Source: a bacterium
GTDB taxonomy: Bacteria > Spirochaetota > Leptospiria > Leptospirales > Leptonemataceae
Assembly: GCA_024742665.1 (NCBI GenBank)
Contig: JANSYA010000001.1
Coordinates: 1,381,001-1,445,000 of the forward strand
Direction: 5' to 3'
Length of the DNA stretch: 64,000 bases
Part shown: in pieces, positions 8,580 through 17,062 of the stretch
Layout: each line of letters opens with the position of its first letter
How positions within the stretch are numbered: position 1 is the stretch's first letter
Notes under the pieces: generated by a model
Seen by the model: only the letters and a program-made list of their open reading frames with translations
Told to the model about the DNA's origin: nothing
Databases searched by the model: none
Program-made: the position numbers and the translations under genes

Positions 8580-9622
8580 AGGGCCAGTATGACGCCGGCG
8601 AGTCCGATTGTAAACCAGAGAACCGTGAGAAACATCAAGCGCACGGCCCGCAGGATATGAGCGCGTTCGAGCGGCGCGCTCCTATCCTGCGGGCCGATCA
8701 GCGGCTTGACCACGGGCACGCCCGCATACAGATTCGTGCCGCCCAGTTGAATATTTAAAGCGCCGGCGAAGGCGGCCTCGCCCTGGCCCGCGTTGGGACT
8801 GGTATGCTTGAGCGCGTCGCGCCACCAAATGCGGGCGCTCTGCACGAAACTTTCGCGGGCTATCAGCGCCGCAAGTATGATCGCCGGCACCGTCAGACGC
8901 GCCGGCAGCAGATTCGCCAGGTCGTCCAATCGCGCGGGAACGCGCCCGAAGAATGTATAGCGCGCGTTGCGATAACCGAACATGGAATCCATGGTATTGA
9001 TCGCGCGATAGCCGACGGCTCCCATCGCCGCGCCGATCGCCGCGCCCGCGCCCGCGTCTTTCAGGCAGGCCGCGCCGATCAGCCCGCCGACGGCCGCGAA
9101 AAAGAGCGGCCCGCTCACGCCGTCGGAAATGCTTTCGGCCACGCATTCCACCGTGGCCCGCACCAATTCCGGCTCCGGTAAATCATGCGTGTCCCGGCCG
9201 ACAATCCAGCCCGCGCGTTCTCGCGCGAAGCTCAGGTCTTCGCGCACCAGAGCGCGATAGACGACCAGGGCGTGATCTTCCAGCGAGCGCACGGCGATCA
9301 TAAACGATACGATTAGCGCCGCGGCCAAATTTGGAACGATCGCGACGAACGCGACGTTAGAAACGAGCGCAACTTTCGGAACGAGGGCCGCCGCGTATAC
9401 GATCGCGCCCGCGGCAATTGCGCAGACCGCGACGGTCATCGCCGCCGTGGCAGCGCCGGCCGCGATCAGCGCAGCCGGTCCTTCGCCGGAGGCTTTGCGC
9501 AGTATTCGCGCGAAGAAGCCGGCTGCGTTTCCAATGCCAACGACCGGATGCCACCGTCGGGGATCGCCGAGCAGCAGATCGAAGATGACCGCCAGCACCA
9601 GAATGATTGCGAGATCGAGCAT
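8576..9622 (-). CDS. cbiB: Adenosylcobinamide-phosphate synthase
   Basis: CbiB/CobD-type integral membrane enzyme of 348 residues. It joins (R)-1-aminopropan-2-ol phosphate to adenosylcobyric acid. The family signatures are clear: N-terminal DLLLGDPRRWHPVVGIG, central NTMDSMFGYRN, and FGRVPARLDDLANLLPARLT. Four to five hydrophobic segments are visible. The ATG at 9622 is used here; a TTG at 9625 is the only nearby alternative. The frame upstream stays open and continuous with cobU, interrupted only by the cobU stop. CobD in the riboswitch operon supplies the aminopropanol phosphate, and CobU acts on the product. Confidence 0.95.
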   Translation of the reverse strand: MLDLAIILVLAVIFDLLLGDPRRWHPVVGIGNAAGFFARILRKASGEGPAALIAAGAATAAMTVAVCAIAAGAIVYAAALVPKVALVSNVAFVAIVPNLAAALIVSFMIAVRSLEDHALVVYRALVREDLSFARERAGWIVGRDTHDLPEPELVRATVECVAESISDGVSGPLFFAAVGGLIGAACLKDAGAGAAIGAAMGAVGYRAINTMDSMFGYRNARYTFFGRVPARLDDLANLLPARLTVPAIILAALIARESFVQSARIWWRDALKHTSPNAGQGEAAFAGALNIQLGGTNLYAGVPVVKPLIGPQDRSAPLERAHILRAVRLMFLTVLWFTIGLAGVILAL

Positions 9623-9661
9623 CAAGCAACAGGACCCGGCCGCCGTGCCATCCTGCCTGTC

Positions 9662-9736
9662 AAAATCATCCGAATCATCCGAATCATCCGAATCATCCGT
9701 GCCATCCTGCTAACCAAAACCATCCGAACCATCCTG
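9662..9736 (-). repeat. 9-bp tandem repeat joining cobU and cbiB
   Basis: Read on the minus strand, units of GGATGATTC repeat about four times (9665-9700), flanked on both sides by related GGATGGCAC and GGATGGTTC units. The array extends into the last codons of cobU, so the cobU stop (TAG, 9710-9712) lies inside it. In the cobU/cbiB frame the part after the stop reads QDGTDDSDDSDDSDD, an acidic linker-like sequence, and stays open into cbiB. Confidence 0.85.
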
Positions 9737-10336
9737 CGGCGATTTCAATACGACCGGAATGCCGCAGCAAACCAGGGTCGCAGCGTCCGCCAGGCCGGCC
9801 ACGGTCTGGTTGCAGCGCCCCAGCAGATCGCGGAAGCGGCGGGCCTCAGGATTTTCGGGAATGATCCCCGAGCCGACTTCATCGGTGACCAGCACCGTCT
9901 CGCCAGGCGTCGCACGACAAACGGCGATCAGGTCGCCCGCCAGGCGCGTCACATCTTCTTCTGTCAGAGCGGGGCGCTTCTGCTGCGCGGCGTGAAACAT
10001 GAGGTTGTTGATCCACAGCGAGAGGCTGTCGATCAGCAGCGTGCGATGGGGATCCGCAGCGCGCACGCGCTCGACCGCCTCGGCGATTTGAGTCTCCGCT
10101 TCGATGGTTTCCCAGCCCAGTCCGGCGCGTTCCGCCTGGTGGCGATCGACGCGGTCTCTCATCTCGGGATCGATCACAGGGCAGGTTGCAATGAACACGC
10201 CCCGGCCCCCCGTGGGCTGCGACTGCGTCCCGGCCAGCTGCAGGGCGTGGGCGCTCTTGCCGCTGCGGCTGCCGCCGGTAACGAGTGTGATCTGTGCCGT
10301 TGCTTTTCTGCTTTGCATGAGCGCCTGCCGGGCCAT
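9710..10336 (-). CDS. cobU: Adenosylcobinamide kinase / guanylyltransferase
   Basis: This 208-residue bifunctional enzyme (CobU/CobP) phosphorylates adenosylcobinamide and transfers GMP to give adenosylcobinamide-GDP, preparing the nucleotide loop. The P-loop GGSRSGKS lies near residues 21-28. The CobU-specific GWETIEAE, LLIDSLSLWINNL, VTDEVGSGIIP and FRDLLGRCNQ motifs are all present. The last residues before the stop (QDGSDGFG) belong to a repeat that continues past the stop into the cbiB frame. The gene reads away from the cobalamin riboswitch, so it has its own promoter in the 90 bases between, or lies outside riboswitch control. Confidence 0.95.
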   Translation of the reverse strand: MARQALMQSRKATAQITLVTGGSRSGKSAHALQLAGTQSQPTGGRGVFIATCPVIDPEMRDRVDRHQAERAGLGWETIEAETQIAEAVERVRAADPHRTLLIDSLSLWINNLMFHAAQQKRPALTEEDVTRLAGDLIAVCRATPGETVLVTDEVGSGIIPENPEARRFRDLLGRCNQTVAGLADAATLVCCGIPVVLKSPQDGSDGFG

Positions 10337-10424
10337 GCGCTTTCGGCCCGGGCATTCTCACAAGTACAAGTCGTTTCAGCAGCCGGGGATCGGCATGCTG
10401 TCGACTTTCTTCAATAGTACGTGC

Positions 10425-10560
10425 GGGATTGACGTTGACGCGGGTGTCGCGCCCGCCAGACTGCCGGGCCTGGGAGGAAGTCGGGTGTAAATCCCGCGCT
10501 GACCCGCAACTGTAAGCGTCGCCGAAACGCGCGCAAGCCAGATCTTCCCTGTGAATCAGA
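10425..10560 (+). ncRNA. Cobalamin (B12) riboswitch upstream of the cob operon
   Basis: The conserved core is easy to read: GGAAGTCGGGTGTAAATCCC, GCGCTGACCCGCAACTGTAA (about 10476-10515), followed by the B12 box AAGCCAGATCTTCCCTG (about 10534-10550). The 5' side contains the expected GACGCGGGTGTCGCGC paired region. Outer limits are approximate. It lies about 150 bases before the cobD-cobQ start and should repress the operon when adenosylcobalamin is plentiful. Whether the platform acts on transcription or translation was not resolved. Confidence 0.95.
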
Positions 10561-10711
10561 GCCTCGTGGAGCAGGCGATTCGCGATTCGCTGACCGGCGG
10601 CACCGTCCGAAGCAGCGACCATCCCGACCCTCTACGATTTCTGATTGATTCCGCCCCGTTCGGCGGTTCGTCGCTGGCCATTCAAGCGCAGCGGCGAGCG
10701 AACAGAATCGA

Positions 10712-13576
10712 ATGAAACTGGATATCGCGCATACAAAGGGGACGCGGCCCGATCCGGCCGGAGTCCTGGAAAATCCGGAGCACGCGGTGCACGGCGGCGA
10801 TCGTCAGGCTCTGGCCCGGCGTTTTGGCGTTCCGGCCGGCGACATCATCGACTTCAGCGCCAGTATCAATCCCCTCGGACCCCCGGAGTGGCTGCGCCGC
10901 GAAATCAGTCGCGTGCTCGCCGATGTCGCGCACTATCCCGAACCGCGCAGCGAATCTCTGTGCGAATTTCTGGCTAAGGCGTGGGGACTGCCGGTCGCAA
11001 GCGTCGCCGCGGGCAACGGCGCCAACGAATGGATTTACGCTCTGCCGCGACTGTCGCGCATCGAGCGCGTCGTGATTCCGGCGCCGGCCTACGTCGACTA
11101 CTCCCGCGCTGCCCGGGCCGCCGGCAAAACGGTCCTGAATATTCAGGACCGTCTTGCCAGCACGCCGGCCGCGCCGCTTGCCTCGGATATACTCCGCGAA
11201 GAATCGCCGCCGCGAAATTTAGCGGATGCGCTGCTGCCCGGGGATTTGATTTATCTGGGACATCCCGGCAATCCGACCGGCGAGCTTCTGGATCGTGCGC
11301 GGCTCGTGCAGCTGGTGCGTTCGCGTCCCGACGTGTTATTTGCAATCGACGAAGCCTTTCTTGAGTTTATCGACGACGCTCCCGTAAACGATGCGAAGTC
11401 TCTGTCGCTGCTCGGCGAAGTGAGCGCCGCGCAAAATCTCGTGGTCCTGCGATCGTTTACGAAGTTTTTCGCCGTGCCCGGATTGCGCCTGGGTTGCATC
11501 GCCGCCAGTCCGCAGCTCGTGCGCGAACTGAGCGATTTGATTCCGGACTGGTCCGTGAATTTTTTCGCGCAGTCGATCGCGCCGCGCCTGCTTGCGGATC
11601 ATGACTATGCTTGCGCGACGCGGTCCGCGGTCGCGAAATCCCGCGCGGTCTTAATCGAAGGTCTGCGTTCGAAGGCCGCGCTGCAAGATCGGCTCGAAGT
11701 GGTTTCCGGTCGGGCGAATTATTTATTGCTGCGCCTCCGGGATGCGGCGCCCATGTCTGCGCGCGAATTCGCGGAGCGCCTGCTCGCGCGTGATCGGATC
11801 GCCGTGCGCGCTTGCGATAATTTCGAGGGTCTCGGCGGCGCCGACACGCGGTATCTGCGCATCGCGGTTCGGACAGACGCCGAAAACGAAGTGCTGCTCC
11901 AGGCTTTCGCCGACGCCCTGCGCGGCGAAGATCGCGAAGCGGCCGCGCCGGAACTGAAGGCCGACGACGCAACGAAGGCAGGAGTCGCGAGTCGGGCTGC
12001 GAAAGCGCAGACGAAATTAAGAACGCCGTCGAAAACACCGGCTTTGATGCTGCAGGGCACGTCTTCGAATGCGGGCAAGAGCGTCATGACAGCGGCCTTT
12101 TGCCGGATCTTCTTACAGGACGGCCTGCGGGTCGCGCCCTTTAAGTCTCAGAACATGTCGCTGAATTCGTACGTAACGAGCGACGGTCGTGAAATCGCGC
12201 GGGCCCAGGCGGTGCAGGCGGCGGCCTGTCGCCTGGCGCCGGATATTCGCATGAGCCCGGTGCTGCTCAAGCCGGGTTCGGAGACCGGTTCCCAGGTACT
12301 GGTGAGCGGCCGCCCGGTCGGCCACATGTCGGCTCTGGAATATCAGACCTACAAGGCGACGGCTTTCGAAACCGTGCGCGAAAGCTACGATAGCCTCTGC
12401 GATGAATACGACGTGATCGTTCTGGAAGGGGCGGGCAGTCCCGGCGAAGTCAACTTAAAGCAAAACGACATCGTAAACATGCGCATGGCCGAGTACGCCG
12501 AAGCGGCGGTGCTGCTCGTCGGCGACATTGATCGCGGCGGCGTCTTCGCCGGCTTTGTCGGCACGCTGGAAGTGCTCGCGGAGTGGGAGCGCAAGCTGGT
12601 GATCGGCTATCTCGTGAATCGCTTTCGCGGCGACGCGCGTCTTTTGGGCGACGCCTTCGATTATATGCGCGAACACACGGGCCTGCCGATTCTGGGCGTT
12701 GTGCCGTACCTGCGCGGCCACGGTCTGCCGGAAGAGGATTCCGTAACCTTCAAAGAGGACCTGCACTCGAATTCAGAAAATCCGGCGGGCGCGGCTTCAG
12801 ACGGCGCGCAGATTCTGGAGATCGTATTTATTGATTTACCCTTCGTTTCGAATTTCACCGACGTGGACGCCCTGCGCATTGAACCCGACGTGCGCGTTCG
12901 GGTCCTGCCGGTCGGCGCGAGCCCCGACCAAATCGGCGCAGCCGACGCGATCGTTTTGCCCGGCACGAAAAACAGTCTCGCCGACCTGGACTATCTGAAG
13001 CGCCAGGGCCTGGCCGATCGCCTGGTCGATCTCGCGCAGCGGCCGGATGGGCCGGTGGTCGTTGGAATTTGCGGCGGCTATCAGATGCTCGGCCAATCGA
13101 TTCGCGATGCCGGGGGCGTTGAGTCGCATCGCAATGTGGGCGCGAGTGCCGGGGTGAGCGGCCTGGGACTTTTGCCTGTGAGCACTGAATTCGCGCCGGA
13201 GAAAACTCTGCGCCAGACGCGCCGTCGCCACCGGGAATCCGGTCTCGAAGTTTTCGGCTACGAAGTGCACCACGGCCAGACGACTGGATTCGCGCCGGGG
13301 GCCCGCGCGTTTTTTAGCGACGACTCGGAAGGTGCTTCGGGCGGGCTGGGCGTCGTTCGCGCCGACGGTCGGGTCTGGGGCACCTATCTGCACGGCGTAT
13401 TCGACGCCGATGAATTTCGCCGCTGGTTTCTGGATGGTCTGCGCGAACGCAAGGGCCTGAGGCCTTTCGGACGGGTGCAGGCGACCTTCGATCTGGAGCC
13501 GGCCTTCGAACGCGTGGCCGCCGCGGTGCGCGAAAACGTGGAGCTGGATACGATCTATGACAGGCTCGGCCTGTAG
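10712..13576 (+). CDS. cobD-cobQ: Fused threonine-phosphate decarboxylase and cobyric acid synthase
   Basis: This is a 954-residue fusion. Residues about 1-405 are a fold-type I PLP enzyme of the CobD/CobC type: HGGD at 27-30, [26 protein letters not shown], and PLP-Lys251 in [14 protein letters not shown]. It makes (R)-1-aminopropan-2-ol phosphate from threonine phosphate. After an Ala/Lys/Thr-rich linker (about 405-440), residues 441-954 form CobQ/CbiP: P-loop-like [30 protein letters not shown], then a glutamine amidotransferase domain with nucleophile Cys787 in [10 protein letters not shown] and a catalytic His in TYLHGVFD. It amidates cobyrinic diamide to cobyric acid. Joining these two steps yields cobyric acid and its attachment partner together. 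It is the first gene after the riboswitch. Confidence 0.95.
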   Translation: MKLDIAHTKGTRPDPAGVLENPEHAVHGGDRQALARRFGVPAGDIIDFSASINPLGPPEWLRREISRVLADVAHYPEPRSESLCEFLAKAWGLPVASVAAGNGANEWIYALPRLSRIERVVIPAPAYVDYSRAARAAGKTVLNIQDRLASTPAAPLASDILREESPPRNLADALLPGDLIYLGHPGNPTGELLDRARLVQLVRSRPDVLFAIDEAFLEFIDDAPVNDAKSLSLLGEVSAAQNLVVLRSFTKFFAVPGLRLGCIAASPQLVRELSDLIPDWSVNFFAQSIAPRLLADHDYACATRSAVAKSRAVLIEGLRSKAALQDRLEVVSGRANYLLLRLRDAAPMSAREFAERLLARDRIAVRACDNFEGLGGADTRYLRIAVRTDAENEVLLQAFADALRGEDREAAAPELKADDATKAGVASRAAKAQTKLRTPSKTPALMLQGTSSNAGKSVMTAAFCRIFLQDGLRVAPFKSQNMSLNSYVTSDGREIARAQAVQAAACRLAPDIRMSPVLLKPGSETGSQVLVSGRPVGHMSALEYQTYKATAFETVRESYDSLCDEYDVIVLEGAGSPGEVNLKQNDIVNMRMAEYAEAAVLLVGDIDRGGVFAGFVGTLEVLAEWERKLVIGYLVNRFRGDARLLGDAFDYMREHTGLPILGVVPYLRGHGLPEEDSVTFKEDLHSNSENPAGAASDGAQILEIVFIDLPFVSNFTDVDALRIEPDVRVRVLPVGASPDQIGAADAIVLPGTKNSLADLDYLKRQGLADRLVDLAQRPDGPVVVGICGGYQMLGQSIRDAGGVESHRNVGASAGVSGLGLLPVSTEFAPEKTLRQTRRRHRESGLEVFGYEVHHGQTTGFAPGARAFFSDDSEGASGGLGVVRADGRVWGTYLHGVFDADEFRRWFLDGLRERKGLRPFGRVQATFDLEPAFERVAAAVRENVELDTIYDRLGL

Positions 13577-13625
13577 GCGTCGCGAAGAACAATGGAACGA
13601 ATGATTAACATGGTAAGCATTATTT

Positions 13626-14153
13626 ATGAGCGCTGAAAAACGAGTGTTACTGTTCACCGGCGAAGGCAAAGGCAAGACCACGGCCGCCCTGGGCATGGCC
13701 CTGCGCGCCTGGGGTCATGGCATGCGGGTGGCCTGCGTATTTTTCGTGAAGTCGCGCCACGACGTGGGCGAGGTGCTGGCCATGCAAAAGCTCGACGGCT
13801 GGGATCATTTCGTCACCGGCCTGGGTTTTTTACCGGCGAAAGATCATCCTGACTTCATCAAACACGTCGAGGCGGCCCGGGCGGGTCTCGAAAAATCGCG
13901 CGAACTGGTTCGCAGCGGCGACTACGATATGATCGTGCTGGACGAAGTGTGCTGGGCCGCGCACCGCGGACTGCTGGATCCGGAAGCGATCGCCGAAGTC
14001 GTCGGCGAAATGCGCGCGGACTCTTCGCTGGTCTTGACCGGACGCTTCGCGGACGACCGCCTGCTTGCGCTCGCCGATACGGCCAGTTCTATGAAATTTC
14101 TAAAACACGGCTACGACGACGGCATCCCGGCCCAGGCGGGCATAGAAAAGTAA
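13626..14153 (+). CDS. cobO: Corrinoid adenosyltransferase
   Basis: CobO/CobA/BtuR family, 175 residues, matching the family length. It transfers the 5'-deoxyadenosyl group from ATP to Co(I) corrinoid. The P-loop TGEGKGKTTAALG covers residues 11-23, and the family motifs WGHGMRV, FVKSRHDVGE and YDMIVLDEVCWA are present. Its start lies 50 bases after the cobD-cobQ stop, and cbiA begins 16 bases after its end, in keeping with one operon. Confidence 0.95.
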   Translation: MSAEKRVLLFTGEGKGKTTAALGMALRAWGHGMRVACVFFVKSRHDVGEVLAMQKLDGWDHFVTGLGFLPAKDHPDFIKHVEAARAGLEKSRELVRSGDYDMIVLDEVCWAAHRGLLDPEAIAEVVGEMRADSSLVLTGRFADDRLLALADTASSMKFLKHGYDDGIPAQAGIEK

Positions 14154-14168
14154 AATAACGCAATCAGT

Positions 14169-15725
14169 ATGAGCGGCGCTTACAAAAATATTCCGGCTTT
14201 GATTGTCGCGGGCACCGGCAGCGGGGTCGGCAAAACTTCGATCGCCCTGGGGCTCGCCCGGGCGCTGCGCGAGCGCGGTCTTCGCGTGCAGCCCTTTAAG
14301 GTCGGCCCCGACTATCTGGACCCGACCTGGCTTACGGCGGCGGCGGGACGCACCTGCTATAATCTGGACGGCTGGATGACCGACCGGGAGTACGTGACCG
14401 CTTCGGTTTTCGAAAAACAGTGCCGCGACGCGGACATCGCGATCATCGAAGGCGTAATGGGTTTATTCGACGGCGCTTCGCCGGACGCCCTGACCGGCAG
14501 CACGGCGGAGATCGCGCTGTGGTTAGACGCGCCGGTGCTGCTGACCGTCGACGTGGGCGGCGCCGCGCGTTCCGCCGCTGCGATGGTCAAAGGCTTCGCC
14601 GACTTCGAAGCGGGCGTGCGGCTGGCGGGCGTCATCGCCAACCAGTGCGGCTCGGCCGGCCATGCGGAGATCGTCGCGCGGGCTCTCCAACATGCCGGGC
14701 TGCCGGCCTTGATTGGCTGGCTGGCGAAAAAATCGCTGCCGACTTTGCCCGGCCGGCATCTGGGACTGCATGCGGCGCACGACCGCGCGAATAGCGCGGA
14801 GCTTTTAACTGAGCTCGGACGTATCTGCGCGGAACAAATGGATATGGCCGGCCTGTTAAATATCGCGGGATTCGATGATCGTCGGCGCGCCGAAGCGACT
14901 GAAGCGACTGAAGCGACTGAAGGGCCTGAAGCGACGGAGGCGCACTCTGCGTCCGGGCGCGACGCCGGCGATAACGCCAGCACAGAAGCGGCTCCAACTT
15001 TCGAGACGACCGCGGCGAATCAGCGCGATGGAGTCCGCATCGCCGTGGCCCGGGACGCCGCCTTTTATTTTTATTACGCCGACAACCTGAGTCTGCTCGT
15101 CGATGCGGGCGCGGAGCTGATCGAGTTTTCGCCCCTTGGCGATCGTGAGCTGCCGGCGGGCGTGGACGCGGTCTATATCGGCGGGGGCTATCCCGAAGAA
15201 CACGCTCAGGAGCTGGCCGCGAACGCAGGGATGATCGGCGATCTGCGTCGCTTCGCCGCGCAGGGCGGCATGATCTACGGCGAGTGCGGGGGCCTGATGT
15301 ATCTTTCGAAGTCCTTGCAGACGGTCGGCGGCGAAGATTTTGAAATGCTCGGACTCTTACCTTTTGCCAGCCGAATGTTAGAGAAGCGAAAGATGCTCGG
15401 CTACGTCGAAACGACTTTCGTCGTCGACACGTGCTTCGGTCCGGCTGATACGCGGCTGCGCGGCCACGAGTTTCATTATTCGGAGCTTGTGCCCGACGAG
15501 CAGGCGGAAGCCGGAGTCGAGCGAGTATTCGTCCTGCGTGGGCGGCGGAATCAGGCGCCGCGCCCGGAAGGCTTTCGCAATCCGGCGGGCAATGTCCTGG
15601 CCAGTTACGCCCACCAGCACTTCGGCTCGCATCCGGAAGCGGCCCGAAATTTCGTGCGAGCGCTTCGAGAGCGCCGGCACGAAATTTCGAGCAGAGGGCC
15701 GGTCGCCAGCGAGGCACAGCTATGA
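14169..15725 (+). CDS. cbiA: Cobyrinic acid a,c-diamide synthase
   Basis: CbiA/CobB family, 518 residues. The N-terminal dethiobiotin-synthetase-like ATPase (about 1-235) has P-loop GTGSGVGKTS (15-24), PFKVGPDYLDP and EGVMGLFDG. The C-terminal glutamine amidotransferase (about 285-505) has nucleophile Cys in YGECGGLMYLS and His in GHEFHYSELV. It amidates side chains a and c of cobyrinate. The interdomain linker (about 238-280) contains a short EATEATEATE repeat encoded by 9-base units. The stop codon overlaps the next start (ATGA, 15722-15725), implying coupled translation with the LonB-like gene. Confidence 0.95.
   Translation: MSGAYKNIPALIVAGTGSGVGKTSIALGLARALRERGLRVQPFKVGPDYLDPTWLTAAAGRTCYNLDGWMTDREYVTASVFEKQCRDADIAIIEGVMGLFDGASPDALTGSTAEIALWLDAPVLLTVDVGGAARSAAAMVKGFADFEAGVRLAGVIANQCGSAGHAEIVARALQHAGLPALIGWLAKKSLPTLPGRHLGLHAAHDRANSAELLTELGRICAEQMDMAGLLNIAGFDDRRRAEATEATEATEGPEATEAHSASGRDAGDNASTEAAPTFETTAANQRDGVRIAVARDAAFYFYYADNLSLLVDAGAELIEFSPLGDRELPAGVDAVYIGGGYPEEHAQELAANAGMIGDLRRFAAQGGMIYGECGGLMYLSKSLQTVGGEDFEMLGLLPFASRMLEKRKMLGYVETTFVVDTCFGPADTRLRGHEFHYSELVPDEQAEAGVERVFVLRGRRNQAPRPEGFRNPAGNVLASYAHQHFGSHPEAARNFVRALRERRHEISSRGPVASEAQL
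14891..14942 (+). repeat. In-frame 9-bp repeat in the cbiA interdomain linker
   Basis: About five copies of GAAGCGACT (some degenerate) encode EATEATEATEGPEATEA between the ATPase and amidotransferase domains of CbiA. Because units are nine bases, copy-number changes keep the frame. Confidence 0.85.
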
Positions 15726-17062
15726 AAGCGACACTTTCTGAAACGGGTATGTCTCCCGACGAACTGCACGTATTAAACGCTCTGTTTGATGAGGGTGAGG
15801 GCCCGGACAGCCAGCAGGATACGAGCCGCGTGGAAATTCCGGAGCAGGTCATCGATCGCATTGTCGGTCAGGATCGCGCCGTCGAAATGGTGCGTCTGGC
15901 CGCGCGCCAGCGGCGATTTTTGTTGATCGTCGGCGAGCCGGGTACCGGCAAGAGCCTGCTCGGACGCGCGACGGCGGATCTGCTGGAGCTGGACCGGCCC
16001 GAACATCGCTTACAGGATCTGGTGGCCTTTGAAAATTCGACGAATCCGTCCCAGCCGGAAATTCGCGCCATGGCGACGGGCGAAGGCGCTGCGGCGGTTT
16101 TGAAGGCGCGGCAGCGCACGCGTCGCAGTCGGGCATCGGAAAGCTTTTTGTTTTATACGGCGGCCTTCGCGTCCGCTTTTCTGGGCGTCTTCTTTTTCTT
16201 GCGCGAAGATCGCGATTTCTGGTATCTGATCGTCGGTGGACTCGGGGCTCTGTTTTTCGCATATATGCGGCGGCGCGCGGCGAAGCGCGGAGACCGGCGC
16301 ACGCCGCGAATTCTGGTGGGCCATGCGGACGCCGGGCGAGCGCCCTTTGTCGACGCGACGGGCACCCGGGACGGCGCGCTTTTGGGCGACGTTCGCCACG
16401 ATCCGTATCAGTCAGGCGGTTCCGAAACTTCACCTCATCATCTATTAGAGGCCGGTGCCATTCATCGCGCGCATCGCGGCGTTTTGTACATCGATGAAAT
16501 CGCGACGATCAGCATGGAGTCGCAGCAGAGTCTGCTGACGGCGCTGCAACGCCGCGCGATGCCGATTCTCGGGCGCAGCCCAGGTTCGAGCGGAACCATG
16601 GTGCAGTCGAACGCCGCGCCCTGCGATTGTCTGTTGGTAGTGGCCGGCAACGTCGAGGACGTGCAGCATATTCACCCGGCTCTGCGTTCGCGCATTCGCG
16701 GGTACGGCTATGAGATCTATACGAAGTCGGTGATGCCCGTGAACCGCGAAAACGCGCGGGCACTGGTGCGCTTTGTCGCCCAGGAAGTTCGCAGCGACGG
16801 ACGGATTCCGCATTTTTCGAAAGCGGCGGTGGCCTGCGTGCTGGCGGAAGCGCGACGGCGCTCCGGTCGTGAACATCATTATACTTTGCGTCTGCGCGAA
16901 CTGGGCGGACTCGTGCGCGTCGCGGGCGATCTGGCCGTGCTGGAAGATCGCGAAGCGCGCCGAACGGAATCGCATCACGTGAAGCGCGCGCTGAGCCATG
17001 CGCTCAGTCTGGAAGAACAGATGGCCCGCGAACTGCGCACGCCGGGAACGGAGGAATCATGA
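15722..17062 (+). CDS. LonB-like membrane AAA+ ATPase lacking the protease domain
   Basis: This 446-residue protein matches the ATPase half of archaeal-type LonB: Walker A GEPGTGKS (71-78), two closely spaced membrane helices (about 141-160 and 166-181) between Walker A and B, LLGDVRHDPYQSGG, EAGAIHRAHRGVLYIDEI (Walker B 253-259), ALRSRIRGYGYE, and LRLRELGGLVRVAGD. Archaeal LonB continues with an S16 Ser-Lys protease domain. Here the protein stops after SLEEQMARELRTPG, and the stop overlaps the start of cbiX (17059-17062), so the protease is absent, not displaced. It also overlaps cbiA by 4 bases. Co-translation between a diamide synthase and the cobalt chelatase suggests a membrane-bound unfoldase, or an AAA+ motor for metal insertion by analogy with CobS/ChlI. 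Neither role is shown. Confidence 0.9.
   Translation: MKATLSETGMSPDELHVLNALFDEGEGPDSQQDTSRVEIPEQVIDRIVGQDRAVEMVRLAARQRRFLLIVGEPGTGKSLLGRATADLLELDRPEHRLQDLVAFENSTNPSQPEIRAMATGEGAAAVLKARQRTRRSRASESFLFYTAAFASAFLGVFFFLREDRDFWYLIVGGLGALFFAYMRRRAAKRGDRRTPRILVGHADAGRAPFVDATGTRDGALLGDVRHDPYQSGGSETSPHHLLEAGAIHRAHRGVLYIDEIATISMESQQSLLTALQRRAMPILGRSPGSSGTMVQSNAAPCDCLLVVAGNVEDVQHIHPALRSRIRGYGYEIYTKSVMPVNRENARALVRFVAQEVRSDGRIPHFSKAAVACVLAEARRRSGREHHYTLRLRELGGLVRVAGDLAVLEDREARRTESHHVKRALSHALSLEEQMARELRTPGTEES

Noticed and set aside
9665-9700. Possible CRISPR array
   Set aside because: Repeat units are only 9 bases with no spacers; it is a simple tandem repeat.
14632-15861. 409-codon open frame on the minus strand across cbiA
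   Set aside because: Arg/Pro/Ser-rich translation typical of a shadow frame in GC-rich DNA.
15722-17062. Active Lon protease
   Set aside because: The S16 protease domain with its Ser-Lys dyad is absent before the stop codon.
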